Shown piece after piece: positions 34,927-44,133 of a DNA stretch of 64,000 nucleotides. Below the pieces are notes generated by a model. The model had not been told where the DNA came from, made no database searches, and worked only from the letters and a program-made list of their open reading frames with translations. The first letter of the stretch is position 1; each line of letters begins with the position of its first letter. A program made the position numbers and the translations under genes. Origin of the DNA: JACDHG01 sp963811585 (GTDB taxonomy: Bacteria; Actinomycetota; Actinomycetes; Propionibacteriales; Nocardioidaceae); contig CAWERR010000006.1 in assembly GCA_963811585.1 (NCBI GenBank), positions 620,001 through 684,000 on the forward strand. Direction: 5' to 3'.

Positions 34927-36009
34927 TCAGGCGATACGAACGGCCATGTTGACCGGCATCATGTACATCGACACGACCTCGACTGGCCTGGAGGGGTTGG
35001 CCGCATGGACGATCATGCCGTTGCCGATATACATCGCCGCATGCGAGATCGGTGAGTAGTAGAAGACCAGGTCTCCGGGTTGCAGGGACGACAGTGACAC
35101 GGGGGTGCCGGCACTCGGCTGAGCGCTGGAGGAGTGCGGGATGCTGACCCCCGCAGCCGCCCAGGCGTACATCGTCAGACCGGAGCAGTCGAATGCGTCG
35201 GGGCCGGCTGCGCCATAGACATACGGGTCGCCGACTTGATCCAGGGCGGTCTTCACGGCCACCTGCGCGCGTTCGGAGGCGGGTACGTCGGTGACCCGCG
35301 GTGCCGCGCGGCTCGTCTGGACCTCGGGCGCCGCCGCGGCCTGCAGACGGGCCAGCCTGGCGCGCTCAGCAGCCTCTAGCTCGCCGAGGAGGTCCTCAGC
35401 AGACTCGGTTCTGGCGTCCAGCACGGCCTGGTGCTTGGCGGCATCTTTCTTCTCGTCGGCGAGGGCAGCGAGTGCCTCCTCGGCCTGCTGCTCCTGGATG
35501 CCTAGCTGCTTCTGCTGCTGACCAAGCCTGATGAGCAGACCGGCCTGCTGCTCCTCGATCAACGCGTCCGTCGCCATGGTCTCGAGGAACTGACCGGCAT
35601 CGTCGGACGTGAAGAAGGCGGCGGTCGAGGACATCGACGACGTGTTCTGGAAGTTCGTGACCGCAGTGCCGACCAACTGGTCACGCAAGGTGTCGACACG
35701 ATCGCGCTGACGGTCGACGTCGGCCTGCAAAGTGTCGAGGCGCGTCTGAGCGGCGCTCATCTCGACGCGCACCGTGTTGAGGCTCTCGGAGGCGATCTCA
35801 GCCTGGCGGTTCAGGACCTCGAGGCGGTGCTTGACGTCGCTGATCGTCGGCCGGTCTGCCGGGTCACTCGGCTGGTTCGGATCGGCGGACCCCTGCGGGG
35901 CCAGCACCAAGCTCGCGACGAGGACGGCAGAACATGCGACTGCAGCACGACGTACGGATGAGGGCAGGTGGAGTGTGTGGCCGTTCGACACGGGTCGACG
36001 GTCTCCCAT
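34927..36009 (-). CDS. NlpC/P60 peptidoglycan endopeptidase with coiled-coil (RipA-like)
   Basis: I start at ATG 36009; GTG 35991 (with GGGAG upstream) and GTG 36102 are alternatives. A signal peptide (RRAAVACSAVLVASLVLAPQGSA) is followed by a long heptad-type coiled coil (about residues 50-225, rich in Gln, Glu and Ala). The C-terminal NlpC/P60 domain has the catalytic Cys in DAFDCSGLTMYAW and His in ISHAAMYIGNG. Such enzymes cut stem peptides between D-Glu and the diamino acid during cell separation, and the coiled coil keeps them inactive until needed. Corresponds in gene order to Rv2190c. Confidence 0.88.
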   Translation of the reverse strand: MGDRRPVSNGHTLHLPSSVRRAAVACSAVLVASLVLAPQGSADPNQPSDPADRPTISDVKHRLEVLNRQAEIASESLNTVRVEMSAAQTRLDTLQADVDRQRDRVDTLRDQLVGTAVTNFQNTSSMSSTAAFFTSDDAGQFLETMATDALIEEQQAGLLIRLGQQQKQLGIQEQQAEEALAALADEKKDAAKHQAVLDARTESAEDLLGELEAAERARLARLQAAAAPEVQTSRAAPRVTDVPASERAQVAVKTALDQVGDPYVYGAAGPDAFDCSGLTMYAWAAAGVSIPHSSSAQPSAGTPVSLSSLQPGDLVFYYSPISHAAMYIGNGMIVHAANPSRPVEVVSMYMMPVNMAVRIA

Positions 36010-36222
36010 CTGGGTAGCGAACAGGGCGCAGGAGGGACTCCTGCTTCGGTGCGGCCTCTGCTGCGAACGACGAGGGACGCGGCGGGGCGAAGCCAGTGAC
36101 ACACACTACAGATGGCGGCGCCAGGCGGCTACTTGAGGCCGGAGTTTCTCAGGCTTTGCTCGAATGAGGCCGACAGCCCACGACCAACACGCAGATCAAC
36201 CACCGCATAGGTCGCACATCCG

Positions 36223-38484
36223 TCACTCCAAGACAGAGAGTACGGAGGAGTAGTCATCGGTCCAGACGACTGAGGGAGCAGCTGGCAGGGGCCGCCAGTC
36301 GGGCAGGGACAACATCGAGTCGACGCTCGCCCGGTCACGGCTGAGCGCGACCCAGGTACTGGCCGCCTGTTCACCTTGCGTGACGTCGCTGGTCCCGACC
36401 GCGCCGCTCCACCGCTGCGACGCGGCCGCCGAAGCGAGGACTGGTTTGAGATCGAACACCCGATTGCTGACGTGAACCACCAGCACGCCGTCGGCTGTCA
36501 GCTTGCTCGCGTAGACCGCCATGGCTTCACGCGTCAGCAGGTGCACGGGGATGGCATCAGAGCTGAAGGCATCCAGGACGATCAGGTCGAAGGAGCCCTC
36601 AGGCTCTTGGGCTATCAGCAACCGGCCATCGCCCGCCTCAACGGAGATGGCTGCCGATGAGTCCCGCAGGTAGGTGAACAGGGTGGCATCCTCCGCCATA
36701 TCGACGACGAGCGGATCCAGCTCATAGAAGGCCATTGATTGACCGACGCGCCCGTATGCCGCGATCGTTCCCGCGCCCAGCCCGACGACTCCTACTCGGT
36801 CGAACCTGTCATCCAACCGCTGGAAGACATCCCCGAGCGGACCCTTTCGGCTGTAGTAACTCGTCGGAACTGCCGACTTGTCCGGATCAAGGAACTGCGT
36901 GCCGTGCACCGTCGTGCCGTGCACGAGTGTGTGCACGCCGTCGGACGACGCCACCCGATAGCTGCCGTAGAAGCTCCGCTCACGTTCGATGACTCCGCGG
37001 CCTTGCACGGTGCTGCCCACGATGGCAACGGCGACCAGGGCGATCAGGAGCGCATTCAGCCGATGGCTCATCAGCCACCCGGCGAGCGACACCGCCACCA
37101 CCGCCGCAGCCAGTGTCACAGCGCCTTGATCGACGATGGTGACGACAATGGCCAGGCAGACCGCCATGGCAAACAGCACCCCACCGCCTTCGAGGACCCG
37201 CGCAGCTGGTGCTGGGAAGCGTGCGAGTACGCGTCTGGTCGGCTGCGCCACCAATCCCAACAACAAGAGTGGGATGAGGAGCAGATCCAGCTGGTACTCG
37301 AGGACGCGATCGAACACCAAGGGAGCGACCAATCCGTTGAGCAGGCCGCCGAGAGCCCCACCGATGGAGATCACGACGTAGAACTGTGTCAACCGGGTCG
37401 GCTCGGGACGGTCGGCCGCGAGCCGAGCGTGGGCTGCGTAGCCGACAAACCACAGCAGAGCCAGGTCGAGGACGATGGATACCGATACCGGAGCCGTGCC
37501 GGGGGCGACGGCCAGCAGCGCGGCGGGTACGGCAAGAGCGACCGCCACGCGTACTGCCCAGACGCAGGGCTTCCGGGTCTGGCGAGCGAACGCGGCCACG
37601 AACGTCGCGAGGTAGATCGCCAGCGGTACGACCCAGAGGAGTGGAATCGCCGCCACATCGGTGGACAGGTGTGCGGTCACCCCGAGCATCAGGGTCGAGG
37701 GCAGGAACGCCAGAGCCAGCCAGACCGCGATGCGTCGACCTCGAACTGGCGGGGATGACGGGGTCTCGCGCGGAATGTCACTGGGTACGACGGCAGCCCT
37801 GCTGCCGCGGAGCGCCGCAATCCCACATACCCCCGTGAGGAGAAGGAATGCGAGGCAGCCGGCCGACCACCAGGCCCGCTGCTCACCGAGCGTCAGGTGC
37901 GGCTCGATCACGAGGGGGTAGGCGAGTAAGCCAGCGAAGCTTCCCAGGTTGCTGCCAGCGAACAGGAAGTAAGGGTCATGGGCTCGAGGGTGATCTGTCC
38001 ACGAAAACCACCGCTGCAAGAGGGGGCCGGTCGTCGCCAGCACCGCGAAGGGTAGGCCGACGCACAGGACGAGCGCGCGCAGGAGCCACCAGATCGGGTG
38101 GGATTCACCCGGGCCGGCGTGCCCAGGCAGTGCCAGCGGAAGGGCAAGGAGGGGAATGCAGAGGACGAGAAAGTGAACGCGTGGCTGCCAGCGTGGACCC
38201 AACAGCTTGGTCGACCAGTGCGCGTACAGGTAGGCCATCAACAGCACGATCTGGAAGAAGAGCGAGCTCGTGCTCCAGACCGTCGCGGAGCCCCCATAGT
38301 CGGGGAGCAAGAGCTTGGCGACGAGCGGCTCTACGGCAAAGAGCAGCGATGCTCCCAGCATTGCGGTGACTGTGAAGAGCGCGGCCAGCCACTGGTTGCG
38401 GCCAGGCTTTTGCTGACCCGTGCGGGACTGCACCGGTGTCCCGCGGGATTCTGCTCCGGTGCCGGCTTCGACGATTGTCGCCAT
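36223..38484 (-). CDS. Membrane protein fused to spermidine-synthase-like domain
   Basis: A 753-residue fusion, ATG 38484. Residues about 30-510 form some 12-14 hydrophobic segments of the MFS-like type that precede many bacterial spermidine-synthase-like domains (AMLGASLLFAVEPLVAKLLLP). Residues about 520-750 have a Rossmann methyltransferase-like fold (VGVVGLGAGTIAAYG; FYELDPLVVDMA; DLIVLDAFSSDAIPVHLLT), so an aminopropyl transfer or other SAM-type reaction is possible; the true substrate is unknown for this group. An 18-bp palindrome shared with pilus genes lies 72 bases upstream of the start. No neighbour suggests polyamine synthesis. Confidence 0.85.
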   Translation of the reverse strand: MATIVEAGTGAESRGTPVQSRTGQQKPGRNQWLAALFTVTAMLGASLLFAVEPLVAKLLLPDYGGSATVWSTSSLFFQIVLLMAYLYAHWSTKLLGPRWQPRVHFLVLCIPLLALPLALPGHAGPGESHPIWWLLRALVLCVGLPFAVLATTGPLLQRWFSWTDHPRAHDPYFLFAGSNLGSFAGLLAYPLVIEPHLTLGEQRAWWSAGCLAFLLLTGVCGIAALRGSRAAVVPSDIPRETPSSPPVRGRRIAVWLALAFLPSTLMLGVTAHLSTDVAAIPLLWVVPLAIYLATFVAAFARQTRKPCVWAVRVAVALAVPAALLAVAPGTAPVSVSIVLDLALLWFVGYAAHARLAADRPEPTRLTQFYVVISIGGALGGLLNGLVAPLVFDRVLEYQLDLLLIPLLLLGLVAQPTRRVLARFPAPAARVLEGGGVLFAMAVCLAIVVTIVDQGAVTLAAAVVAVSLAGWLMSHRLNALLIALVAVAIVGSTVQGRGVIERERSFYGSYRVASSDGVHTLVHGTTVHGTQFLDPDKSAVPTSYYSRKGPLGDVFQRLDDRFDRVGVVGLGAGTIAAYGRVGQSMAFYELDPLVVDMAEDATLFTYLRDSSAAISVEAGDGRLLIAQEPEGSFDLIVLDAFSSDAIPVHLLTREAMAVYASKLTADGVLVVHVSNRVFDLKPVLASAAASQRWSGAVGTSDVTQGEQAASTWVALSRDRASVDSMLSLPDWRPLPAAPSVVWTDDYSSVLSVLE

Positions 38485-38556
38485 GACACCCTCTCAACGT
38501 CGTATGGGCACGACGCTAGGCGTCTGAGGCCGCCAGGAGGCAGAAACGGGCTATAA

Positions 38557-38574
38557 CTCAGCCAAACGGCTGAT
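38557..38574. promoter_or_regulatory. 18-bp palindromic site upstream of the spermidine-synthase-like gene
   Basis: Read on the minus strand the site is ATCAGCCGTTTGGCTGAG, matching the shared palindrome ATCAGCCGTTCGGCTGAT at 16 of 18 positions. It stands 72 bases ahead of ATG 38484, in the only non-coding gap on that side. Confidence 0.55.
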
Positions 38575-38640
38575 CTCGCCACCGCCTGTCGTCTGCTGAG
38601 GGCTTCGCCAGCTCAGGCGAGCCCACGGCCTCGCAAGACG

Positions 38641-38967
38641 TTACGGAGCCTCCTGATGGCGCTGCTCGACCGCCTGGACCATACGCAGAGGCGGCACGAG
38701 ACCAGCATCGGCGAGTACGTCGAGGGCGTGGCGCTCGGAATCGTCGAGCTCTACGCCGTACGGCGGCCCGCCGAGCAGCACCGTGACGACACAGTCGCCG
38801 CAGCCGATCCCGCGCATCGTGCAGCGATCACAGTCGATCACCATCGGGTCGTCACCAGGAGGCCCGACCGGGATCCGGCTCCCGAACCTCGCCAGTCCAG
38901 ACCCGGGCTCCGACGCGTCGACGGGCAACGGCGGCGCGGGACTGGGACGGTGTGCCTCTGCTGCCAT
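38641..38967 (-). CDS. Small conserved protein with paired CxxC motifs, function unknown
   Basis: I place the start at ATG 38967 (MAAEAHRPSPAPP), giving 108 residues; the open frame above is not protein-like. After a proline-rich, probably disordered first half, the core is CDRCTMRGIGCGDCVVTVLLG (four cysteines in two CxxC pairs, split here only by seven residues) and a helical tail (DSERHALDVLADAGLVPPLRMVQAV). The cysteines could bind zinc or an iron-sulphur group; this is inference. I do not recognise a characterised homologue. It is monocistronic as far as can be seen. Confidence 0.65.
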   Translation of the reverse strand: MAAEAHRPSPAPPLPVDASEPGSGLARFGSRIPVGPPGDDPMVIDCDRCTMRGIGCGDCVVTVLLGGPPYGVELDDSERHALDVLADAGLVPPLRMVQAVEQRHQEAP

Positions 38968-39047
38968 GTCGACCTCCGACGAGGGGGAACTACGTGTCAG
39001 CAACGACGCTAGACCGCTCCGCCGACAGTCCTGGAAGCACGGACAGG

Positions 39048-39602
39048 TCAGACGGGCTGGAGTGGCGTGTGTGGGTGGATCGGGAGCTCGACCCGGATCG
39101 AGTCGTCGATGCGCACGACTCCCCCACTCAGCACCACCCCCATCACGCCAGCTTTGCGCACCAAGGATCCGTCGTCTGCGCGGTCCAGCGTGGCCCGCAT
39201 CAAACCGGGCCGGAAAGCGTCGAGCTGGGTGCATGGGTTGCGAAGTCCAGTAACCCGGATCGTGGCGTCAGCCCCGACATGCAGCACGGCGCCTGTCGGT
39301 AGGGCAAGGAGATCGAGCCCACGGGTCGTGATGTTCTCGCCGATGTCACCTGGCTCGACCCGAAAACCCAAGGCGTTCAGCTCGTCGTGCAACTCGGCGG
39401 GCACCAGGTGGACCTGGCGCAGGTTGGGCTGGGAGGGGTCGCGGCGGACCCGTGACCGGTGCTGCACGGTCACCCCAGCGTGCGCGTCACCAACGACACC
39501 GAAGTCCGCGACCAACGTGATGCTGTCGACGCGTGTCTTGCTGAAGGAGTGTCGGGCATCTGCGCTGACTGAGACGACCGAGGCCCTGGCTATGGGAACC
39601 AC
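39048..39602 (-). CDS. MOSC domain-containing protein
   Basis: A 184-residue MOSC (molybdenum cofactor sulfurase C-terminal) domain protein starting at GTG 39602, which overlaps the stop of the NYN gene. Characteristic segments are DFGVVGDAHAGVTVQHRSR near the start, the VEPGDIGENITTRGLDLLALPTG core and the conserved cysteine in TGLRNPCTQLD. Such stand-alone domains are thought to carry sulphur or reduce N-hydroxylated compounds with molybdenum cofactor. Nothing nearby makes that cofactor, so the function stays open. Confidence 0.88.
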   Translation of the reverse strand: MVPIARASVVSVSADARHSFSKTRVDSITLVADFGVVGDAHAGVTVQHRSRVRRDPSQPNLRQVHLVPAELHDELNALGFRVEPGDIGENITTRGLDLLALPTGAVLHVGADATIRVTGLRNPCTQLDAFRPGLMRATLDRADDGSLVRKAGVMGVVLSGGVVRIDDSIRVELPIHPHTPLQPV

Positions 39603-40945
39603 TAGATCCCCATCGCCGAGACGAGAGCTTGTGACGAGACCGAGCGGGCACCCATCTTCGTCACGCTCTCGGCGAGCTCGCGATCGGTGGAGACCACGAT
39701 CACGGGGCGGCCGAGCGGCTCGGCGGTGACCAGTTGCCGGATCGTGTCATCAGCGATGACGCCCGGCGGGCTGAAGAGCACGCGGATGCCGCGCGGATGG
39801 CTGACCGTGGGCGGATGTTTGAGATCGGCACCGTCGAACACGAGCGTTGTCTCGATCCCCTTGCCCGCGACCAGTGCAGCCACCTTGCTGGCGAGGCGGG
39901 TGCGCTGCTCGTCGAGCGGGGCGGTCGGCCACGCCGATTTGGACACGTTGTAGCCGTCCACGACGAGGTGGGCGCGCGGCAGCTCGAGCAGTCGCCTGAG
40001 CAGTTGTGGGTCGTCGCTGAGCAGCGACCGCCCGACACCCGCTCCACCTGGGTCGAGGTCTGGGGCGATCGCGCGCACGGTGTCGGCCGGCATCATCTCG
40101 CTCGGCGGAAGCGCGAGCTCGCGTCGGAGGCCGGCCGCGCTGTCCATCACGGTGTCGAGCAGCAGCCGCAGGCGCATCGTCTCGGCGTCGCGGTCGTCGC
40201 GGGCAGAGCGTCGCATCGACGTACTCTGTGCCTCCAGCCGGTCGAGCTTTGATCGCAGCCGACGGCTCTCGGCCTCCGCTTCACGGATGGCGATGTCGCC
40301 TTCGCGTCGGGCGGACTCGACCAAGTCGTCCACAACGGCGGCGGCTTCCTGCGCCTGTTTCAGCTGCTGTCGGGTCTGACCCAAGGTCCGTCGCAGGGTC
40401 GCATTGTCGGCCTTGAGCTCATCAACCTGCGCCCGAAACTTGTCGCGAACTGCCTTTACCTCGCCGCGAGCCGCGACCAAATCGGCCTGCAACTTCTCGA
40501 CGGTGGACGCCAGGTTGCCGCCCGGGCTCTCCCGCAGGTCGTCCTCCGCGTCGATCGCTCGTTGTACGACGGACTCCCAGCCGTCGGTGCGCACGAGGAA
40601 CGCGACGGCACCCGTCTCGGCCAGTGTCTCGAGCGCTACCGGTGGAGTGCCTGACTCGAGAGACGTGACAGCTGTCGGCACGATGGCGCGGACCTGCGTG
40701 GCGAGGTGCTCGCGAAACTCCACATCGTCATCGAGAGCTGCTGCGATCTGACCGCCCACGAGCTTGGCGCGCTTGGCGGGAGCGAACGTTGCCGACTTCC
40801 GGAGCGACGCTGGCACGTGAGCGGACGGCACCCGGCTGAGGCCCTGGGAGGCCAGCGCGACCACGCGCGCACGCAGCCGAGGCGGCAGGTCTCGCACCGC
40901 GAGCGTGACAGGGTCGGGCATGGCGGCCTGCTCTTCGGCGGTCAC
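39602..40945 (-). CDS. NYN-domain (PIN-like) RNase-type protein with coiled coil
   Basis: A 447-residue protein, GTG 40945 overlapping the zinc-ribbon gene by four bases. The N-terminal 150 residues are helical. Residues about 155-260 form a coiled coil rich in Gln, Arg and Glu (VEKLQADLVAARGEVKAV). The last 130 residues form a YacP/NYN domain with the acidic signature LVVDGYNVSKSAWP, TTLVFDGADLKHPP and VVSTDRELAESV, whose Asp residues would bind metal for RNA cleavage. Similar three-part proteins are widespread in actinobacteria. RNA processing is likely but unproven. Confidence 0.85.
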   Translation of the reverse strand: MTAEEQAAMPDPVTLAVRDLPPRLRARVVALASQGLSRVPSAHVPASLRKSATFAPAKRAKLVGGQIAAALDDDVEFREHLATQVRAIVPTAVTSLESGTPPVALETLAETGAVAFLVRTDGWESVVQRAIDAEDDLRESPGGNLASTVEKLQADLVAARGEVKAVRDKFRAQVDELKADNATLRRTLGQTRQQLKQAQEAAAVVDDLVESARREGDIAIREAEAESRRLRSKLDRLEAQSTSMRRSARDDRDAETMRLRLLLDTVMDSAAGLRRELALPPSEMMPADTVRAIAPDLDPGGAGVGRSLLSDDPQLLRRLLELPRAHLVVDGYNVSKSAWPTAPLDEQRTRLASKVAALVAGKGIETTLVFDGADLKHPPTVSHPRGIRVLFSPPGVIADDTIRQLVTAEPLGRPVIVVSTDRELAESVTKMGARSVSSQALVSAMGI

Positions 40946-41241
40946 CCGGGACTCGCTCCCGGTCGCTCAATCACTTCGATGGCGTCATCGCGCCCACACC
41001 ATCGACACGAGACAGACGCCACCCGCTCGGACAGGGTGTCGGAGTCCTCGACAGTCGGCTGGCCGCCAAGGTCGAGGTGCCAGTACTCGCGTGTCTTGGC
41101 CTCACGTACGACGTCGAAGCGCGTTACGTTTCCGCACCCCCCGCAGCGCCACCGATGCTGCTCGTCGGGGACAGCGGCCGCACCGGACCCGGCCGTCGCA
41201 TCCTGGGCGGCGAGGCGGGTGGTGTCGGCCGGCTGGCTCAT
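40942..41241 (-). CDS. Small zinc-ribbon protein
   Basis: I set the start at ATG 41241 (MSQPADTTRL), preceded by AAAGG, giving 99 residues. Two CxxC pairs, WRCGGCGNV and VSCRWCGRD, are about 45 residues apart and would form a zinc ribbon, with FDVV...REYWHLDLGG between them. Its 3' end overlaps the NYN gene start (GTGA), so the two proteins are made together and may act together on RNA. No name can be given. Confidence 0.78.
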   Translation of the reverse strand: MSQPADTTRLAAQDATAGSGAAAVPDEQHRWRCGGCGNVTRFDVVREAKTREYWHLDLGGQPTVEDSDTLSERVASVSCRWCGRDDAIEVIERPGASPG

Positions 41242-41371
41242 CGCTGGCCTTTCCTGGTCATTGCGCCGTCGCTGGCTGAGCGGCGTGTGTACTTTCAAGG
41301 GTAGTGGCGGTGTCATGAGACTCTCGTCGTTTTTTCGACGGCACGGCGTCGATTCCGCCAGATGTCGTGGC

Positions 41372-41389
41372 ATCAGCCGTTCGGCTGAT
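41372..41389. promoter_or_regulatory. Perfect 18-bp palindrome upstream of the glycan GT2 operon
   Basis: ATCAGCCGTTCGGCTGAT is a perfect inverted repeat around a TT centre, 95 bases ahead of the GT2 start at 41485. It is the best copy of a motif found at four promoters in the window. Confidence 0.65.
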
Positions 41390-41484
41390 CCTGGTAGTCC
41401 CTTCGGTCCGAATCCGCCTCGAGGACTGCCTGCCCGGGTTTGGCGCTCCTAGTCTGAGTTGTGTTCGGATTTGAGGAGCAGCGC

Positions 41485-42225
41485 ATGCACCAGCACCCAC
41501 AGGGCGCGGCTGATGCTTCTCCGGCAGCCTTTCCGGTAGCACCGGACGTCTGCGCGATCATCCCGATGTACAACGAAGCCGAAGTCATCGGCGACGTCGT
41601 CGCTGGGCTTCGTCACGTGTTCCCCCACGTCATCTGCGTCGACGACGGCAGTGCAGACAACTCAGTAGAGCTCGCGTCAGCAGCCGGCGCTCTCGTCGTA
41701 CGCCATCCGGCCAACCTCGGTCAAGGGGCGGCGCTGCAGACCGGCATCGAGTTCGCACTCGCCAGGACTGAGAACTTCCAGTACTTCGTCACGTTCGACG
41801 CCGACGGTCAGCATCGTGTCGAGGATGCCGTCACGATGGTCGAGGAAGCCCGCCGGGGTGAGGTCGACGTGGTGCTCGGATCACGATTCCTCGGATCGGT
41901 TCAACACATGCCGACGAGTCGTCGGCTACTCCTCGGCGCAGCAGTTGCCTTCACCCGTGTCACCACGGGACTGGCCCTCACCGACGCCCACAACGGGCTC
42001 CGTGTGTTCAATCGTGAGGCCGCGTCCGGCCTGCGACTGCGACTCAGCGGCATGGCCCACGCAAGCGAGGTGCTGCACGTGATCGCGAAGGAGAAGTTCT
42101 CGTTCAGGGAGCTGCCCATCGACGTCCTCTACACCGACTACTCCCGTGCCAAGGGCCAATCCTCAATCAACGCCGTCAACATCATCTTCGACCTGATGAT
42201 GCACAGGCTGCGCTTCGCACGATGA
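41485..42225 (+). CDS. GT2 glycosyltransferase, polyprenyl-phosphate sugar synthase type
   Basis: ATG 41485 is chosen because GAGGAG lies six bases upstream. The 246-residue soluble GT-A enzyme resembles dolichyl-phosphate mannose synthases: VCAIIPMYNEAEVIGDVV, CVDDGSADNS, the LGQGAALQTGIEFAL block and the metal-binding FDADGQH. It would transfer a hexose from a nucleotide sugar to a polyprenyl phosphate on the inner membrane face. The next two genes overlap it (ATGA each) and encode membrane proteins, so the three probably form one lipid-linked sugar module. Confidence 0.88.
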   Translation: MHQHPQGAADASPAAFPVAPDVCAIIPMYNEAEVIGDVVAGLRHVFPHVICVDDGSADNSVELASAAGALVVRHPANLGQGAALQTGIEFALARTENFQYFVTFDADGQHRVEDAVTMVEEARRGEVDVVLGSRFLGSVQHMPTSRRLLLGAAVAFTRVTTGLALTDAHNGLRVFNREAASGLRLRLSGMAHASEVLHVIAKEKFSFRELPIDVLYTDYSRAKGQSSINAVNIIFDLMMHRLRFAR

Positions 42226-42626
42226 TCAAGGCGATTCTGGTCCTCGGGCTCCTGGCGTTCACGGTCTTCGAGCTGCGCGGCAAGTCATCCGCCGGTCACC
42301 TGGCTCTGCGGCGTGTCGTCGCCGGCGTCATCTTGTGCCTGGGAATCATCGGCGTCGTCTTTCCTGACTCCGTGACCCAGCTGGCGAACAGTGTGGGTGT
42401 CGGCCGAGGTGCCGACCTCGTCCTGTACGCCCTGGTCATCGGGTTCCTGTTCAGCACGATGGGGCTCTACCAACAGCTGAAGAAACTGGAAGATCGGTAC
42501 GTCGAGCTCTCTCGTCGCATCGCGATCGACGAAGCCCTGCGGTCGCAGGGCGTCACCTCCGACCGCGACGCCCGCGGAGTCGAAGGTCCGGTGCAAGCGG
42601 GGACACGGCCCGAAGGAACTCTGTGA
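42222..42626 (+). CDS. DUF2304 membrane protein
   Basis: A 134-residue protein with three hydrophobic segments (residues 2-18, 30-48 and 67-85) followed by a short coiled coil (GLYQQLKKLEDRYVELSRRIA) and a polar tail. This is the DUF2304 pattern; such proteins are regularly encoded beside dolichyl-phosphate-mannose-synthase-like GT2 genes and may anchor or help them. It overlaps both neighbours by four bases. Confidence 0.85.
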   Translation: MIKAILVLGLLAFTVFELRGKSSAGHLALRRVVAGVILCLGIIGVVFPDSVTQLANSVGVGRGADLVLYALVIGFLFSTMGLYQQLKKLEDRYVELSRRIAIDEALRSQGVTSDRDARGVEGPVQAGTRPEGTL

Positions 42627-44122
42627 GACGTGGAACGTGGAGGCTGCCAGCACTACTCCTCCTCGGAACCCTCCTCATGCAGACGGCATGGATTCTCACG
42701 CTTCCGCCATTTCGCGGGCTTGACGAGTTCGACCATGCCTATCGTGCGGCTGCGGTTGCCCATGGTGAGTGGCTACCGGATCCGGTCAGTGCTGCGAACG
42801 GGAGAGGCGAGCTCGTCACAGTCCCCCGCACCCTGGTCGAGGCTGCGGGTCCCGTCTGCAACTCGTACGACTACACCGGCCCTGAGAACTGCGCCCCCGT
42901 CACGGATGCCGGAGACGGCATGGTCACGGTGGCGAGCGGAGCTGCCAGGTACAACCCGGCCTTCTACTGGGTGATGGGAACCGCGGCCCGTCCGTTCGAA
43001 GGTAGCGAGGCGCTGTATGTCATGCGCCTGACGGCCGCCTTGCTGTGCGCGGCCTTCATCGCGCTCGCTGGTTGGTCCGTGTCGCTGTGGTCGAGGACTC
43101 GCTGGCCGATGGTTGCCATCCTTGTCGCTCTGTCTCCCGTCGCTGTCTACAGCACCGCCCTCGCCGCCCCGAACGGGATCGAGATGTCTGCCGGGTTGGC
43201 TCTCTGGACGACCTTGCTCGGATTGTCCCGCCCTGGGTTATCCCCGAAGGTTCAGCGTGCGCTGATCCTGGCGGCGGTCCCGTGCGCAGTGGTGCTCTCG
43301 ACGGTGAGGCTGCTCGGGGTGATGTGGCTCGGGCTCATCGTGCTGTGCGCCGCTGCCCTGATCGGACTCAAGGGTGCTCGAGCGCTTTGGGCCCGGCAGC
43401 GACGAAGCTTGCTGGTCGCCGTCGGCATTGTGACGTCGGCCGTGCTGACAAGCCTGCTATGGCTGGTGGTCTCGTCTCAGAACACACGTGGTCAAGGGGG
43501 CGTCGACCATGCTGATCCGATCACCAACAGCCTCAAGGCAATCCCTGTGTGGTTCATCCAGTCGATCGCGGCGTTCCCCGCTCTGAACGAGCTTGCACCC
43601 GTCCCTGTGTACGTCATCGGGACAACCGTCTTCCTCGGCATCCTCTACCTCGGCCTTCGGCTCGGGAGCGGTCGCCAGCGTGTTGTGCTGCTCTCCGTGG
43701 TGGCCCTTGCTGTAGCGATTCCCGTTGCCGCAACGGTCGCCACCTACACCACCTCAGGACTCGTCTGGCAGGGCCGCTACGGGCTGCCCCTTGCGTTCGG
43801 CATCGTGCTCCTCGTGGGGCTGGTTCTCGAGACTCGGCTGTTTGCACATCCCCTCACGCGACCACACCTGCTCGTTGGTGTGGTGGCCTTGGCTGTCGAG
43901 CAGACCATCGGAATTGTTCACGTGCTGGGGCAGGAACGTCGCGAGAGCCCGCTGAGCGGGGATCCCGCATGGTTGATGCCGTCACCTTGGCTGGTTGGCG
44001 CCCTCATGGTTGGCGGTTGGTTGGTGTGTGTGGCCGCCGCAAGGGCACAGCCGGTCTCCACATCATCGAAGAAGTCAGCCAACCTTGCCGCGCCGCGCTT
44101 GGCCAAGGCCGGCTCAGGCTGA
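42623..44122 (+). CDS. DUF2142-type polytopic membrane protein (probable GT-C glycosyltransferase)
   Basis: A 499-residue protein with about ten to twelve membrane segments and a large first outside loop (residues about 30-110) that starts PPFRGLDEFDHAYRAAAVAHG. The Asp/Glu pair in that loop and the topology recall GT-C enzymes that use polyprenyl-phosphate sugars, and the family is DUF2142. It would receive the lipid-linked sugar made by the GT2 protein encoded upstream. It starts by ATGA overlap with DUF2304 and is the last gene of this three-gene unit. Acceptor unknown. Confidence 0.8.
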   Translation: MRRGTWRLPALLLLGTLLMQTAWILTLPPFRGLDEFDHAYRAAAVAHGEWLPDPVSAANGRGELVTVPRTLVEAAGPVCNSYDYTGPENCAPVTDAGDGMVTVASGAARYNPAFYWVMGTAARPFEGSEALYVMRLTAALLCAAFIALAGWSVSLWSRTRWPMVAILVALSPVAVYSTALAAPNGIEMSAGLALWTTLLGLSRPGLSPKVQRALILAAVPCAVVLSTVRLLGVMWLGLIVLCAAALIGLKGARALWARQRRSLLVAVGIVTSAVLTSLLWLVVSSQNTRGQGGVDHADPITNSLKAIPVWFIQSIAAFPALNELAPVPVYVIGTTVFLGILYLGLRLGSGRQRVVLLSVVALAVAIPVAATVATYTTSGLVWQGRYGLPLAFGIVLLVGLVLETRLFAHPLTRPHLLVGVVALAVEQTIGIVHVLGQERRESPLSGDPAWLMPSPWLVGALMVGGWLVCVAAARAQPVSTSSKKSANLAAPRLAKAGSG

Positions 44123-44133
44123 GCCCACCACGG

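Noticed and set aside
36010..36222. A cyclic-di-AMP (ydaO) riboswitch, often found ahead of actinobacterial NlpC/P60 genes
   Set aside because: I could not find the conserved core of that riboswitch in the leader; a covariance-model search would settle it.
41325..41340. CGTCG-TTTTTT-CGACG as a terminator
   Set aside because: The stem has only five pairs and the T-run is in the loop, so it does not have terminator structure on either strand.
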